From JBFELU01 sp041572755 (GTDB lineage: Bacteria > Actinomycetota > Acidimicrobiia > Spongiisociales > UBA11373), in assembly GCA_041572755.1 (NCBI GenBank), contig JBFFRY010000026.1:1-36142 (forward strand): DNA of 36,142 nucleotides, written 5' to 3'. A program made the position numbers and the translations under genes. This document shows positions 16,241 to 23,589 of this stretch, piece by piece; position 1 is the stretch's first letter, and every line of letters starts with the position of its first letter. The notes below the pieces were generated by a model. It made no database searches, was not told where the DNA came from, and saw only the letters and a program-made list of their open reading frames with translations.

Positions 16241-18940
16241 CTAGATGCCGCGTACCCGGGGATCGATGAGTTCGGGATCGATGCCGTACTGCTGGATGGC
16301 ACCGGCCACGACCTCGGATCCGATGCGTCCCTCGCCGGCGAGCGCGGCCAGCACGGCGACGACCACATGCCCGGCGTCCACCTCGAAGAAGCGTCGGAGC
16401 TCCTCCCGGGTGTCGCTGCGACCGAAGCCGTCGGTGCCCAGCGGCACGAACGTGCCCGGGACCCACCGCGCCACCTGATCCGGCACCATCTTCATGAAAT
16501 CACTCACCGCCACCACCGGTCCGCCCACCTCGGCCAGTTGAGCGGTGACGTAGGGGGTGCGCTGTGGTGCTCCCGGGTGGAGGCGGTTCCATCGTTCCAC
16601 CGAGAGCGCCTCCTCGCGCAGCTTCTTGTAGGAGGGGGCGCTCCACAGCTCCGCGCCGACTCCGTAGCGTTCGGCCAATTCGACCTGGGCCTGGCGAGCC
16701 GCCGTGTGCGCCGATCCCGAGAACAGAAGTGCCGCTCGATGGGTCCCGGCTTGCGGCGCCGGCGACCATCGGTAGAGGCCTGCCATGATCCCCTCGTCGG
16801 AGCCCGGGATCTTGGATGGCATCACGTAGTTCTCGTTGTAGAGGGTCAGGTAGTAGAAGACGTCATCGCCGTCACCGCCGTACATGCGCTCCAAACCCCG
16901 GCGGATGATCGTCGCCACCTCGTAGGCGAACGCCGGGTCGTAGGCCTCACACACCGGAACCGTCGAGGCGAGCACGTGGCTGTGACCGTCTTGGTGCTGC
17001 AGCCCCTCGCCGAGCAGGGTGGTCCGCCCGGCGGTGGCCCCCATGAGGAACCCCCGGGCCCGGGCGTCGGCCGCCAGCCACACGAGGTCGCCGACGCGCT
17101 GCAGGCCGAACATCGAATAGAAGGTGTAGAAGGGCACCATCGGGACCCCCCGAGTGGCGTGGGCGGTGGCGGCCGCGATCCAACTGGCCATGGAACCGGC
17201 TTCGGTGATGCCCTCCTCGAGGATCTGGCCGTCCGTCTCCTCCTTGTAGGACAGGAGGAGGTGATGATCGACGGGCTCGTAGAGCTGGCCGTGCGGCGCG
17301 TAGATCGCCAACTCGCGGAACAGGGCGTCCATCCCGAAGGTGCGGCCCTCATCGGGAATGATGGGCACCATTCGGTCTCCAAAACCCTCGTCCCGCCCCA
17401 GGTTCCGGAGGAGCCGGGTGAAGACCATGGTGGTCGACACGGCCTGATCTCCGGATCCGGCGTCGAACTCTGCGAAGGCGTCGGCGCTCGGCAGCGTGAG
17501 GGGGCGGCGCAGGGCCGCGGGCCGGCTGGGAAGCGGTCCGTTGAGAACCTTGCGGCGATCGGTGAGGTATTGCCACTCCGGAGAGCCCTCCGGCGGGCGG
17601 TAGTAGGGGGGTTCTCCATCGGAGGCAAGCGATGCGAGGGGGATCTCTTCCTCGAGGTGGAGGCGCTCCCGCAGCGCCATGAGCTGCTGGTTGGAGAGCT
17701 TCTTGATCTGATGGGTGGCATTGCGACCTTCGACATCCGGGCCCAGGGTCCAGCCCTTGATCGTCTTGGCCAGGATGACGGTGGGGACGCCTTTCACCTC
17801 GATTGCCGCCTTGTAGGCGGCGTACAGCTTCTTGTAGTCGTGGCCGCCCCGCCGCAGCGCCCACACCTCGTCGTCGCTCATGTGCTCGACGAGCTTGCGG
17901 AGCCGAGGATCGGGACCAAAGAAGTGCTCACGCACGTAGGCACCGTTCTCGGCTTTGTAGCGCTGGTACTCGCCGTCGACGGCGGTGTTCATCCGGTTGA
18001 CGAGCACGCCCTCGGTGTCCCGGGCCAGCAGGGGATCCCAATTCGAGCCCCAGATCACCTTGATGACGTTCCAACCGGCGCCCCGGAAGATCGCCTCGAG
18101 CTCCTGAATGATCTTGCCGTTGCCGCGCACCGGGCCGTCCAGCCTCTGCAAGTTGCAGTTGATCACCCAGGTGAGGTTGTCGAGATGTTCACGAGCGGCC
18201 AGCGAGATCGAACCGAGCGTCTCCGGCTCGTCGACCTCGCCGTCGCCGAGGAAGCACCAAACTCGCGACTCGGTCGTGTCGTCGATTCGGCGATGGTGCA
18301 GGTACTTGTTGAACCTCGCCTGGTAGATCGAGTTGATCGGACCGAGCCCCATCGACACGGTCGGGTATTCCCAGAAGCCGGGCATCAGCCGGGGATGCGG
18401 GTACGAGGAGAGCCCGCCGCTCAGTTCGCGCCGGAACCCGTCGAGGTCGTCCTCGTCGAGCCGGTGCTCGAGGAAGGCCCGGGCGTAGATCCCGGGAGCG
18501 GCGTGGCCCTGGATGTAGACGTGATCGCCGGGCTGGCCGTCGTCCTTGCCCTTGAAGAAGTGGTTGAAACCGACCTCGTAGAGAGCAGCCGAGGACGCAA
18601 AGGTCGACAGGTGGCCCCCGATCCCTTCGGCGGCCTCGTTTGCCTTGATCACCATCACCGCAGCGTTCCACCGAATGAAGCGCCTGATGCGCTTCTCCAG
18701 GTACTCGTCACCGGGGAACCAGGCTTCCCGCTCGGGAGGGATCGTGTTGATGTACGGCGTGCTGACCGAGGCGGGGACCCCGACGTTCTGGGATCGTGCT
18801 CGCTCGATCATCTTCGCCATGAGGAATTGGGCTCGCGATCGGCCCTGGGCCTCGATGATCTGATCCAGGGCCTCGAGCCACTCCCGAGTCTCCTCAGGAT
18901 CGTTGTCGGGCAGCTGGTGAACGAAACCGTCGATGATCAT
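16241..18940 (-). CDS. aceE: Pyruvate dehydrogenase E1 component, homodimeric type
   Basis: The 899-residue ThDP enzyme decarboxylates pyruvate and transfers the acetyl group to the lipoyl domain of E2, feeding acetyl-CoA into the TCA cycle. The ThDP/Mg motif is clear: GDGEVDEPET (232-241) and NCNLQRLDG (261-269). Catalytic histidines are visible in GGHLSTF (His110) and IQGHAAPG (His146). Further family segments include YIQGHAAPGIYARAFLEHRL, FWEYPTVSMGLGPI and AKTIKGWTLGP. The length is typical of the single-chain E1 of actinobacteria and gammaproteobacteria. The ATG at 18940 has a TAATCT hexamer about 25 nt upstream. No E2 or E3 gene is adjacent, so the complex is assembled from dispersed genes. 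Confidence 0.96.
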   Translation of the reverse strand: MIIDGFVHQLPDNDPEETREWLEALDQIIEAQGRSRAQFLMAKMIERARSQNVGVPASVSTPYINTIPPEREAWFPGDEYLEKRIRRFIRWNAAVMVIKANEAAEGIGGHLSTFASSAALYEVGFNHFFKGKDDGQPGDHVYIQGHAAPGIYARAFLEHRLDEDDLDGFRRELSGGLSSYPHPRLMPGFWEYPTVSMGLGPINSIYQARFNKYLHHRRIDDTTESRVWCFLGDGEVDEPETLGSISLAAREHLDNLTWVINCNLQRLDGPVRGNGKIIQELEAIFRGAGWNVIKVIWGSNWDPLLARDTEGVLVNRMNTAVDGEYQRYKAENGAYVREHFFGPDPRLRKLVEHMSDDEVWALRRGGHDYKKLYAAYKAAIEVKGVPTVILAKTIKGWTLGPDVEGRNATHQIKKLSNQQLMALRERLHLEEEIPLASLASDGEPPYYRPPEGSPEWQYLTDRRKVLNGPLPSRPAALRRPLTLPSADAFAEFDAGSGDQAVSTTMVFTRLLRNLGRDEGFGDRMVPIIPDEGRTFGMDALFRELAIYAPHGQLYEPVDHHLLLSYKEETDGQILEEGITEAGSMASWIAAATAHATRGVPMVPFYTFYSMFGLQRVGDLVWLAADARARGFLMGATAGRTTLLGEGLQHQDGHSHVLASTVPVCEAYDPAFAYEVATIIRRGLERMYGGDGDDVFYYLTLYNENYVMPSKIPGSDEGIMAGLYRWSPAPQAGTHRAALLFSGSAHTAARQAQVELAERYGVGAELWSAPSYKKLREEALSVERWNRLHPGAPQRTPYVTAQLAEVGGPVVAVSDFMKMVPDQVARWVPGTFVPLGTDGFGRSDTREELRRFFEVDAGHVVVAVLAALAGEGRIGSEVVAGAIQQYGIDPELIDPRVRGI

Positions 18941-18990
18941 GTCCGCGCCTCGAACGGGTTCCTGAGATTACCGGGATCGGGGCCCCTAGC

Positions 18991-19444
18991 TCAGACGATC
19001 ACGAAGAGGGCCACCACCAGCGCCAGGACCGCCACCGCTCCCGCACCCAGCGCCGCCAGGGCCACCAGCAGGAGGTACAGCGGATTGAGGAGCCGGAAGG
19101 TGCCGGCCACCCCGGCCACTTCGAGCGCTCGCGCCCGCCCGCGCCTGCCGCACCAGCTCGGCGATCTCGCTGCTCACGTGCTCGGGGAGGGCGGCGAGAC
19201 GCCCAACCCGCCCGGCGAACCCGAAGAGCAGCACACCCGGGGTCACCATCACGGCCAACAGGGGGAGCCACCCGAGAAATGGCCCGATACCGTCGAAGAC
19301 CCACCGGCGCAGCATCAAGACCCAGGTCACCGGTGCGGCCGAGAGAGCCACCACCGCCCAGAAGCGGGACTTGCGGGAGACGGAACCGGCCAGGTCCTCG
19401 ATGCCTGCCAGGAACGCTCCCAAACCGGCGGCGGCGCCGCTCAC
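18991..19444 (-). pseudogene. Small membrane protein gene with apparent single-base frameshift
   Basis: The gene starts with GTG at 19444, overlapping the stop of the PNPOx-like gene (GTGA). The first about 100 codons encode hydrophobic segments (SRFWAVVALSAAPVTWVLML, GWLLPLLAVMVTPGVLLFGFAG-like) and a helix SSEIAELVRQAR. In this frame the rest becomes low-complexity Gly/Pro/Arg down to a stop at 18988. In the frame one base away the downstream part reads as a clean C-terminus: ALEVAGVAGTF, NPLYLLLVALAALGAGAV and ALVVALFVIV, stopping at 18991. Removing one base in the GC run near 19128-19146 would give a 150-residue protein with about four membrane helices. Either a sequencing or assembly error or a real frameshift. 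The function is unknown. Confidence 0.65.
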
Positions 19445-19920
19445 GCCTCTTCGGCCCCTTGAGCGAGCCGTTCTCCACTGATCGTGAAGGCCCGGGCAAA
19501 GCCGCCGACGTAGCGAGCCGTGTCGATCCGGAACCGGAACAGGACGAAGTCGGGAAGGCCGAGGCGGGGAACGGCTTCGGGAAACGCCGAGGCGTAGACG
19601 GGCCACAGCTCGGCGAACGGCTCACCGTTGCGCGGCAGCGGGGAGGCGGAGCCGTTGAGAGTGACCCGCGCCAGGGTCTGGGGATCGCCGGTTCCGGGAT
19701 CGGACCGGCTCACCGCCATCGAGCACCCCGGCGCGACCATCAGGTTGCGGGTGTGCTCCGAGAGCCCGCTCAGGAACATGAGCAGGCCGCGCAACCCCGG
19801 CTCGGCGGCGTAGGCCACCATCGAGGCCAACGGTCCGCGTTCCCCGGCCGTCGCCAGAGCCGACCACCGGGTCTCCAGCACCAGCCGGGCCGCTTCGACG
19901 TCGATGGGACGCGCCGTCAT
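19441..19920 (-). CDS. Pyridoxamine 5'-phosphate oxidase-like flavoprotein
   Basis: The 159-residue protein resembles the split-barrel FMN-binding PNPOx/HugZ-like family: an N-terminal helix VEAARLVLETRWSALAT, the strand pattern PLASMVAYAAEP, LLMFLSGLSEHTRNL and CSMAVS, and RVTLNGSASPL in the core. The C-terminal FRFRIDTARYVGGFARAFTI matches the HugZ-like pattern, in which heme or a flavin may bind. The substrate is unclear. A TAGGCT hexamer lies 8 nt upstream of the ATG at 19920, within the end of the preceding acetyltransferase gene, and the gene ends in a GTGA overlap with the membrane protein gene. Confidence 0.8.
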   Translation of the reverse strand: MTARPIDVEAARLVLETRWSALATAGERGPLASMVAYAAEPGLRGLLMFLSGLSEHTRNLMVAPGCSMAVSRSDPGTGDPQTLARVTLNGSASPLPRNGEPFAELWPVYASAFPEAVPRLGLPDFVLFRFRIDTARYVGGFARAFTISGERLAQGAEEA

Positions 19921-19926
19921 GAGGAA

Positions 19927-20661
19927 TCAGCCTAGGGGTCGGCGCATCACGCCATCGCCGACGTCGCGAAACCCGGCCGCCGCATACAGAGAAACTGTGC
20001 CCCGATAGGCGGACTCGGCCGTCGTCGGGTCGGGAGCCGGATACGCCTCGACGTACGAGAGGCCGAGCCGTCTCAGGAGCTCGCAGGCTCCTTCGAGCAA
20101 ACGCCGGGCCACCCCGTGGCCCCGGTAGGGCGGGGCCACGACGAAGCAGACGATCGACCCGACCGCCGCGTCGGCGGGCTCGGAACCGCCGGCGTGTCTC
20201 GGAAAGGCCGACCGCTCGGTGGCGTTGCACCAGCCCACCACCCTGCCTTCGACCGTTGCGATCACGCCCGTGGTGGCGCCGCCGTGAAGCCGCCGCCGGA
20301 TCTCCGCCCGGTTCTCTTGGCGGCCGCGCTCGGTCCAGAGCTCGTCCGATCCCACGTGGTGGAACATGCAATAGCAGGCCGCCCAGGCCGGATTGCCGGC
20401 AAAGGCATCCCGGTCGAAGAATGCCAGGATGTCGGGGATACGATCGCGCTCCACATCGAGGATCTCGACCGGCCCGATTCGAGGACGACGCTCCACGTCG
20501 GAGCTGAGCCGCTCCTTGGCCTCCAGGTAGTCGCGCGCATGCAACGCCTTCAGCCCGACCTCGGGATGGACGGCGTCGAAATGCGCGACGACCGTCTCCA
20601 CCAGACCCTCGAAGTCGACCGCCCCGAGTTCCTCGCCGCAGAAGCAGGTGTCGGAAGTCAC
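19927..20661 (-). CDS. GNAT acetyltransferase with N-terminal zinc-finger-like segment
   Basis: The 244-residue protein has two parts. Residues 1-40 contain Cys6, Cys8, His27 and His32 in the arrangement CFC...HFDAVH, which resembles a small zinc-binding module of the DUF1059 type. Residues about 65-244 are a GNAT domain, with GVIATVEGRVVGWCNA, the acetyl-CoA loop VAPPYRGHGVARRLLEGA and the C-terminal SLYAAAGFRDVGDGVMRR. The YCMFHHVGSDELWTERGRQENR segment is typical of a GNAT subfamily seen in actinobacteria. The start is GTG at 20661. The acceptor substrate is unknown. The next gene downstream begins 7 bp after its stop. Confidence 0.8.
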   Translation of the reverse strand: MTSDTCFCGEELGAVDFEGLVETVVAHFDAVHPEVGLKALHARDYLEAKERLSSDVERRPRIGPVEILDVERDRIPDILAFFDRDAFAGNPAWAACYCMFHHVGSDELWTERGRQENRAEIRRRLHGGATTGVIATVEGRVVGWCNATERSAFPRHAGGSEPADAAVGSIVCFVVAPPYRGHGVARRLLEGACELLRRLGLSYVEAYPAPDPTTAESAYRGTVSLYAAAGFRDVGDGVMRRPLG

Positions 20662-20674
20662 ACCACCGATTCTG

Positions 20675-21148
20675 TCAGCTCTTCAGGTCCGCCACCGATG
20701 CCCGCAGCGCCTCGATGAGATCGGCAGGCGCCACCTCGAGCTGGATACCGCGCCGGCCCCCACTCACGAACACGGTGTCCCACCCGGCCACAGAGTCGTC
20801 GACGACCGCCGCCAGGCGCCGCTTCTGGCCGAACGGGCTGATCCCCCCGATCACGTAGCCGGTGAGCCGTTCGGCTGCCGATGGATCGATCATGCCGGCC
20901 CGCTTGCCGCCCCGGGCTCGTGCCAGCTTCTTCGGCGAGAGCCGGGCCGCCACCGGCACGATCGCCAGAGCTGGCTCACCATCCACTTCGGCTACCAGCG
21001 TCTTGAACGCCCGCTCGGGTTCGATCCCGAGGGTGGCGGCCACCGCTTCCCCGTACGTGATCTCGTCAAGGGATCCGAGCTCATACGTGTGCACGACGTG
21101 GGGGATCTCCCGCTGCTCGAGATGATCGATCGCCGGGGTCGCCGCCAC
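20675..21148 (-). CDS. ybaK: Cys-tRNA(Pro)/aminoacyl-tRNA deacylase, YbaK/EbsC family
   Basis: The 157-residue YbaK-type editing protein is predicted to hydrolyse mischarged Cys-tRNA(Pro) in trans. Family features are the start TPAIDHLEQREIPHVVHTYE, EAVAATLGIEPERAFKTLV, the catalytic-site region with VPVAARLSPKKLARARGGKRA, LTGYVIGGISPFGQKRRLA and VFVSGGRRGIQLEVAP. The open frame extends upstream to 21301, but that part is Arg/Gly/Pro-rich shadow sequence. I chose the GTG at 21148, which gives the normal length and N-terminus; a CATGAT hexamer lies 6 nt upstream. It lies 13 bp from the start of the following acetyltransferase. Confidence 0.9.
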   Translation of the reverse strand: MAATPAIDHLEQREIPHVVHTYELGSLDEITYGEAVAATLGIEPERAFKTLVAEVDGEPALAIVPVAARLSPKKLARARGGKRAGMIDPSAAERLTGYVIGGISPFGQKRRLAAVVDDSVAGWDTVFVSGGRRGIQLEVAPADLIEALRASVADLKS

Positions 21149-21234
21149 GACCCCATCATGGCAGCGGGGGAGGGGAGCGGCGGGCCTGGGGCGGGGGCTT
21201 CCTTCAGGACTCGCCGAGCGCCGCCGATAACCGA

Positions 21235-21978
21235 ATGATGGAGCGCCGCGACCTCCTGGTCGTCCACGACCGCCACCCCGCCGAGGATCCCCGCACCACA
21301 ACGGGGGCCGGGTTCCGCGCCGTGGCCCGAATCCTGCTCCGTCGCCCCCTGGCGACCACGCTGCTGGTGCTGTTCGGTCTGGATCTCCTCTTCATGGTGG
21401 TCGAGGGTCTGGTCCGCGCCACCGACTACGGCTTCCCGGGGGCCTTCCGACTGAGCCTGCAGACAGAGGGGGGCCTTCCCGAGTTCTACGGCTATGCCAA
21501 GAGCGGCCTGATCGCCGCCCTGCTTCTCGGTGCGGCCCGACGCTGGCGTCAGGCTCCCCCCGCCGTATGGGGCTTCGTCTTCCTCTATCTGGCATTCGAC
21601 GACGCCCTCCAGATCCACGAACGCCTCGGCGCCGGGATCGCCGCGGCCCTCGGCGGCATCGGACCACTCGATAACCAGGATGTCGGCGAGATGGCCGTCT
21701 ACGCCGCCGTCGCAGCGTGCTCCCTGGGGGCGCTCCTTCTCGCCGAACGAGCCCGCAGCGCGGCCGGCCCGAGCCTGCTCACCCGCCTCCTGCTGCCCCT
21801 CACCGTGCTCCTGGCGTTCTTCGGGGTCGGGGCCGACCTGGCGCTCTCCGGGCTCCCCGGTGAGTCCATCTTCGAGGATGGGGGAGAGCTCGTGGCTCTC
21901 ACCTTGATCATCGCCACCACGTTCGTCTATACCCGCCGCTCCCAGGAACTCGCCGAGGGCCTCGCCGCCCAGCGGTGA
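21235..21978 (+). CDS. Polytopic membrane protein of unknown function
   Basis: The 247-residue protein has about six hydrophobic segments (roughly residues 38-60, 86-100, 106-120, 147-168, 182-204 and 218-236). The third ends in FDDALQIHERLG and a later loop contains FEDGGEL. These conserved-looking Asp, His and Glu residues at a membrane face suggest a catalytic or metal site, as in other multi-pass families with a D-x4-H-E pattern, but no family can be named. Tandem ATG codons at 21235 and 21238 leave the exact start open. It is divergent from ybaK and convergent with the zinc-motif gene, with the dif candidate downstream. Confidence 0.75.
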   Translation: MMERRDLLVVHDRHPAEDPRTTTGAGFRAVARILLRRPLATTLLVLFGLDLLFMVVEGLVRATDYGFPGAFRLSLQTEGGLPEFYGYAKSGLIAALLLGAARRWRQAPPAVWGFVFLYLAFDDALQIHERLGAGIAAALGGIGPLDNQDVGEMAVYAAVAACSLGALLLAERARSAAGPSLLTRLLLPLTVLLAFFGVGADLALSGLPGESIFEDGGELVALTLIIATTFVYTRRSQELAEGLAAQR

Positions 21979-21990
21979 GTCGGGCTGCCC

Positions 21991-22026
21991 GCTCTGCCTC
22001 CCCGCTCTGCCTCCCCGCTCTGCCTC
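21991..22026 (+). repeat. 13-bp tandem repeat, 2.8 copies
   Basis: The unit GCTCTGCCTCCCC occurs at 21991-22003 and 22004-22016, and the first 10 bases again at 22017-22026. All copies are identical. It lies in the gap between two convergent genes, about 80 bp from the dif candidate. The rest of the 171-bp gap (21979-22149) holds only the dif candidate. Confidence 0.85.
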
Positions 22027-22105
22027 AATGCCCCCGCGTGCCCCGAACCCAGGGGAGTGGCGCCACCGGAGGCACCCCGGAAGGGGTTTCGTGCTTCCCC
22101 CTCGT

Positions 22106-22133
22106 ATTTGACATAACGTGGATTATGGGCGCA
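22106..22133 (-). other. dif: Candidate dif site (XerCD chromosome dimer resolution site)
   Basis: Read on the minus strand, the 28 bp consist of a XerC-side arm TGCGCCCATAA (22133-22123), a 6-bp spacer TCCACG (22122-22117) and a XerD-side arm TTATGTCAAAT (22116-22106). The XerD arm differs from that of E. coli dif (TTATGTTAAAT) at one position in 11, and the inner CATAA/TTATG pair is a perfect inverted repeat. By my recollection of the published actinobacterial dif consensus about 24 of 28 positions agree. It lies in a non-coding gap between convergent genes, as expected. A XerCD-using mobile element could carry a similar site, but no such element is visible here. Confidence 0.75.
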
Positions 22134-22149
22134 TGATCCCGGGCCCCAC

Positions 22150-22500
22150 CTACCAGCGGGCCCGCGGCTCCGGGGCGCTGCCCCGCAACTGCGCCGCCGC
22201 CGCATAGAGATGCTGGAACGCCCGCCGGTATTCGCCGCTGCCGGCGCCGCGCAGATCGGACTCCACGTCGTCCAGGGCACTCTCCAGGACGTAGAGCAGG
22301 TCTCTGACCCGCTGCAGGTCGTCACTGCTCACCAGGGTCTCGCCGCTGTCGAGGCCCATGCGGCGGGCCAGCCGGCGGGCTTCGTAGGCCCGCTGGCGGT
22401 GGGCCCGGCGGCAATAGCGGCGGGGGCGGCCCTGGCGTCCGGCAATCGCCAGTACCACCCCGCACCAGGCGCAGGTCCTGTTGGTGGCTTGAATCGTCAC
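22150..22500 (-). CDS. Small zinc-motif protein, possibly DNA-binding
   Basis: The 116-residue protein has CAWCG (Cys10, Cys13) and, after GRQGRPRRY, Cys30 and His34 in YCRRAHRQRAYEARRLARR. Similar CxxC...C...(C/H)RQRAY arrangements with a very basic helix are common in small actinobacterial proteins of unknown function and suggest zinc and nucleic acid binding. The C-terminal half is helical (LQRVRDLLYVLESALDDVESDL). I chose the GTG at 22500 because TACTTT (22508-22513) lies 7 nt upstream; an inverted repeat directly behind the promoter suggests autoregulation. The open frame continues upstream to 22668, but without protein-like composition. Confidence 0.65.
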   Translation of the reverse strand: MTIQATNRTCAWCGVVLAIAGRQGRPRRYCRRAHRQRAYEARRLARRMGLDSGETLVSSDDLQRVRDLLYVLESALDDVESDLRGAGSGEYRRAFQHLYAAAAQLRGSAPEPRARW

Positions 22501-22507
22501 TGTGACG

Positions 22508-22537
22508 AAAGTATAGCCGTGCCGGGCAGTCCGGCAC
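22508..22537 (-). promoter_or_regulatory. Leaderless-type promoter and operator-like inverted repeat of the zinc-motif gene
   Basis: On the minus strand TATACT/TACTTT (22508-22515) sits 7-9 nt before the GTG at 22500. Immediately upstream, GTGCCGG and CCGGCAC (22519-22537, 5-nt spacer) form a perfect 7-bp inverted repeat that covers the -35 region. A repressor bound there would block the promoter. Confidence 0.45.
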
Positions 22538-22683
22538 CGGACGCCCGAGTCGAGCCGTGTGGGCATTCCCTCGACGCCGCCACGCAGCATCTCGATGTCG
22601 CCCAGCGGAGTCCCTGCGGACTCGGCCGGGAATGCCGGGCCCCCTGGAGGGGTTGGTTCCACCGGCACATCAAGGAGCAGACA

Positions 22684-23064
22684 ATGGCCACCGTGGAACT
22701 AACGAAGGACAATTTCGAATCGACCATCTCGGACAACGAGACCGTGATCGTCGACTTCTGGGCATCGTGGTGCGGTCCCTGCGTCCAGTTCGCCCCCACC
22801 TTTGAAAGCGCCTCCGAGGAGCACACCGACATCGTCTTCGGCAAGGTCGACACCGAGGCCCAGCCCGAACTGGCGCAAGCCTTCGGGATCCGGTCGATCC
22901 CCACCCTGATGGTGTTCCGGGACAACATCGTCCTCTACGCCCAGCCCGGCGCCCTCCCTCCCGACGCCTTCGATGATCTCATCGGCCAGACCAAAGCCCT
23001 CGACATGGACGAGGTTCGCACCAAGATCGCCGAGCACGAAGCCGAGCACGCCACCACCGAGTGA
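22684..23064 (+). CDS. trx: Thioredoxin
   Basis: The 126-residue thioredoxin has the active site FWASWCGPC with Cys30 and Cys33, the buried Asp in VIVDFW, the cis-proline segment RSIPTLMVF and a C-terminal helix extended by an acidic tail EHEAEHATTE. It should reduce disulfides in the cytoplasm and could recycle MsrA and MsrB encoded in this window. The ATG at 22684 follows AAGGAG (22672-22677) at 6 nt. The frame is open far upstream, but thioredoxin similarity begins exactly at this start. It is a single gene, convergent to the small membrane protein genes, and no thioredoxin reductase is nearby. Gln35 in the CVQF stretch after the motif is a small departure from the usual K. Confidence 0.95.
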   Translation: MATVELTKDNFESTISDNETVIVDFWASWCGPCVQFAPTFESASEEHTDIVFGKVDTEAQPELAQAFGIRSIPTLMVFRDNIVLYAQPGALPPDAFDDLIGQTKALDMDEVRTKIAEHEAEHATTE

Positions 23065-23076
23065 GCGGAGCCGGCC

Positions 23077-23262
23077 TCAGCCTTCCTCGGGGGGGTCCTC
23101 CGGGAACCCGATGAAGGAAACCACGGCCGCCACGGCGACACCGGCCCACACCATCCAGAGCAGGATTCCCCGCCCCAGGAGGGCGGCGGCGATGCCGCCC
23201 CCCACCAGGACCAGGATCACCCCACCGGTCAGAACGGGGTGGTCGCGCATTCGCCGCCGCAT
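23077..23262 (-). CDS. Small membrane protein, 61 residues
   Basis: The product has a basic start MRRRMRDH, then two hydrophobic segments (about residues 10-31 and 33-52), then an acidic PEDPPEEG tail. GAGG 9 nt upstream could be the ribosome binding site. It lies 9 bp after the preceding small membrane protein gene, so the three genes from 24230 to 23077 are probably one operon. No family was recognised. Confidence 0.6.
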   Translation of the reverse strand: MRRRMRDHPVLTGGVILVLVGGGIAAALLGRGILLWMVWAGVAVAAVVSFIGFPEDPPEEG

Positions 23263-23271
23263 TGGTGATCC

Positions 23272-23589
23272 TCAGGCCGGAGGCGGCGGTGGAGGGAGAT
23301 CGTCGCCCGGAGGAGGAGGCGGAGGGGAGGCATCGTCGCCCGGAGGAGGCGGCGGAGCGAAGGCATCCCCGGCCTCCGCTGCCGGGGCCTCACCCCGGTA
23401 GGGAGTCCCCCACCAGCCGCGGACCGCTCCCACGATCGCCCCCACGATCGCCCCGATCACCAGCCCGGCGACGGTGAGCGGCACCCAACCCAGCTGGGTG
23501 AGCACGAGCGACGCCCCAAAGCCCAGCAGCAGGCCCCCGAACGCACCCCGCACCGTACTCCCCCGCTCCCACGTCAGCGGCCCGGTCAC
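23272..23589 (-). CDS. Glycine-rich membrane protein with proline-rich tail
   Basis: The 105-residue product starts at GTG 23589, overlapping the stop of the upstream gene (GTGA). Residues about 17-60 form two hydrophobic, Gly/Ala-rich helices (GGLLLGFGASLVLTQLGWVP and VAGLVIGAIVGAIVGAV), the second with GxxxG spacing that often packs helices. The C-terminal 30 residues repeat PPPPPGDD-like units three times, a flexible polyproline tail that could bind another protein or the cell wall. No family was recognised; Gly-zipper and Pro-rich sequence make homology calls unreliable. Confidence 0.6.
   Translation of the reverse strand: MTGPLTWERGSTVRGAFGGLLLGFGASLVLTQLGWVPLTVAGLVIGAIVGAIVGAVRGWWGTPYRGEAPAAEAGDAFAPPPPPGDDASPPPPPPGDDLPPPPPPA

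Noticed and set aside
16229..19462. A 1077-codon open frame on the plus strand opposite aceE
   Set aside because: It mirrors the aceE codons, has His/Gly/Arg/Val-rich composition with no family similarity, and runs through the frameshifted membrane gene as well. Long antisense frames are expected in GC-rich genes.
22108..22126. A sigma-70 promoter with a consensus TTGACA
   Set aside because: The nearest -10-like hexamer is at the wrong distance and no plus-strand gene follows. The whole sequence is explained by the dif candidate.
22210..22683. A 158-residue N-terminal extension of thioredoxin
   Set aside because: It is the antisense of the zinc-motif gene, and a good Shine-Dalgarno sequence marks the thioredoxin start at 22684.
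23272..23360. Repeated GGAGGAGG-type DNA as a CRISPR or satellite
   Set aside because: The repeats are the codons of the polyproline tail, with irregular spacing and no unique spacers.
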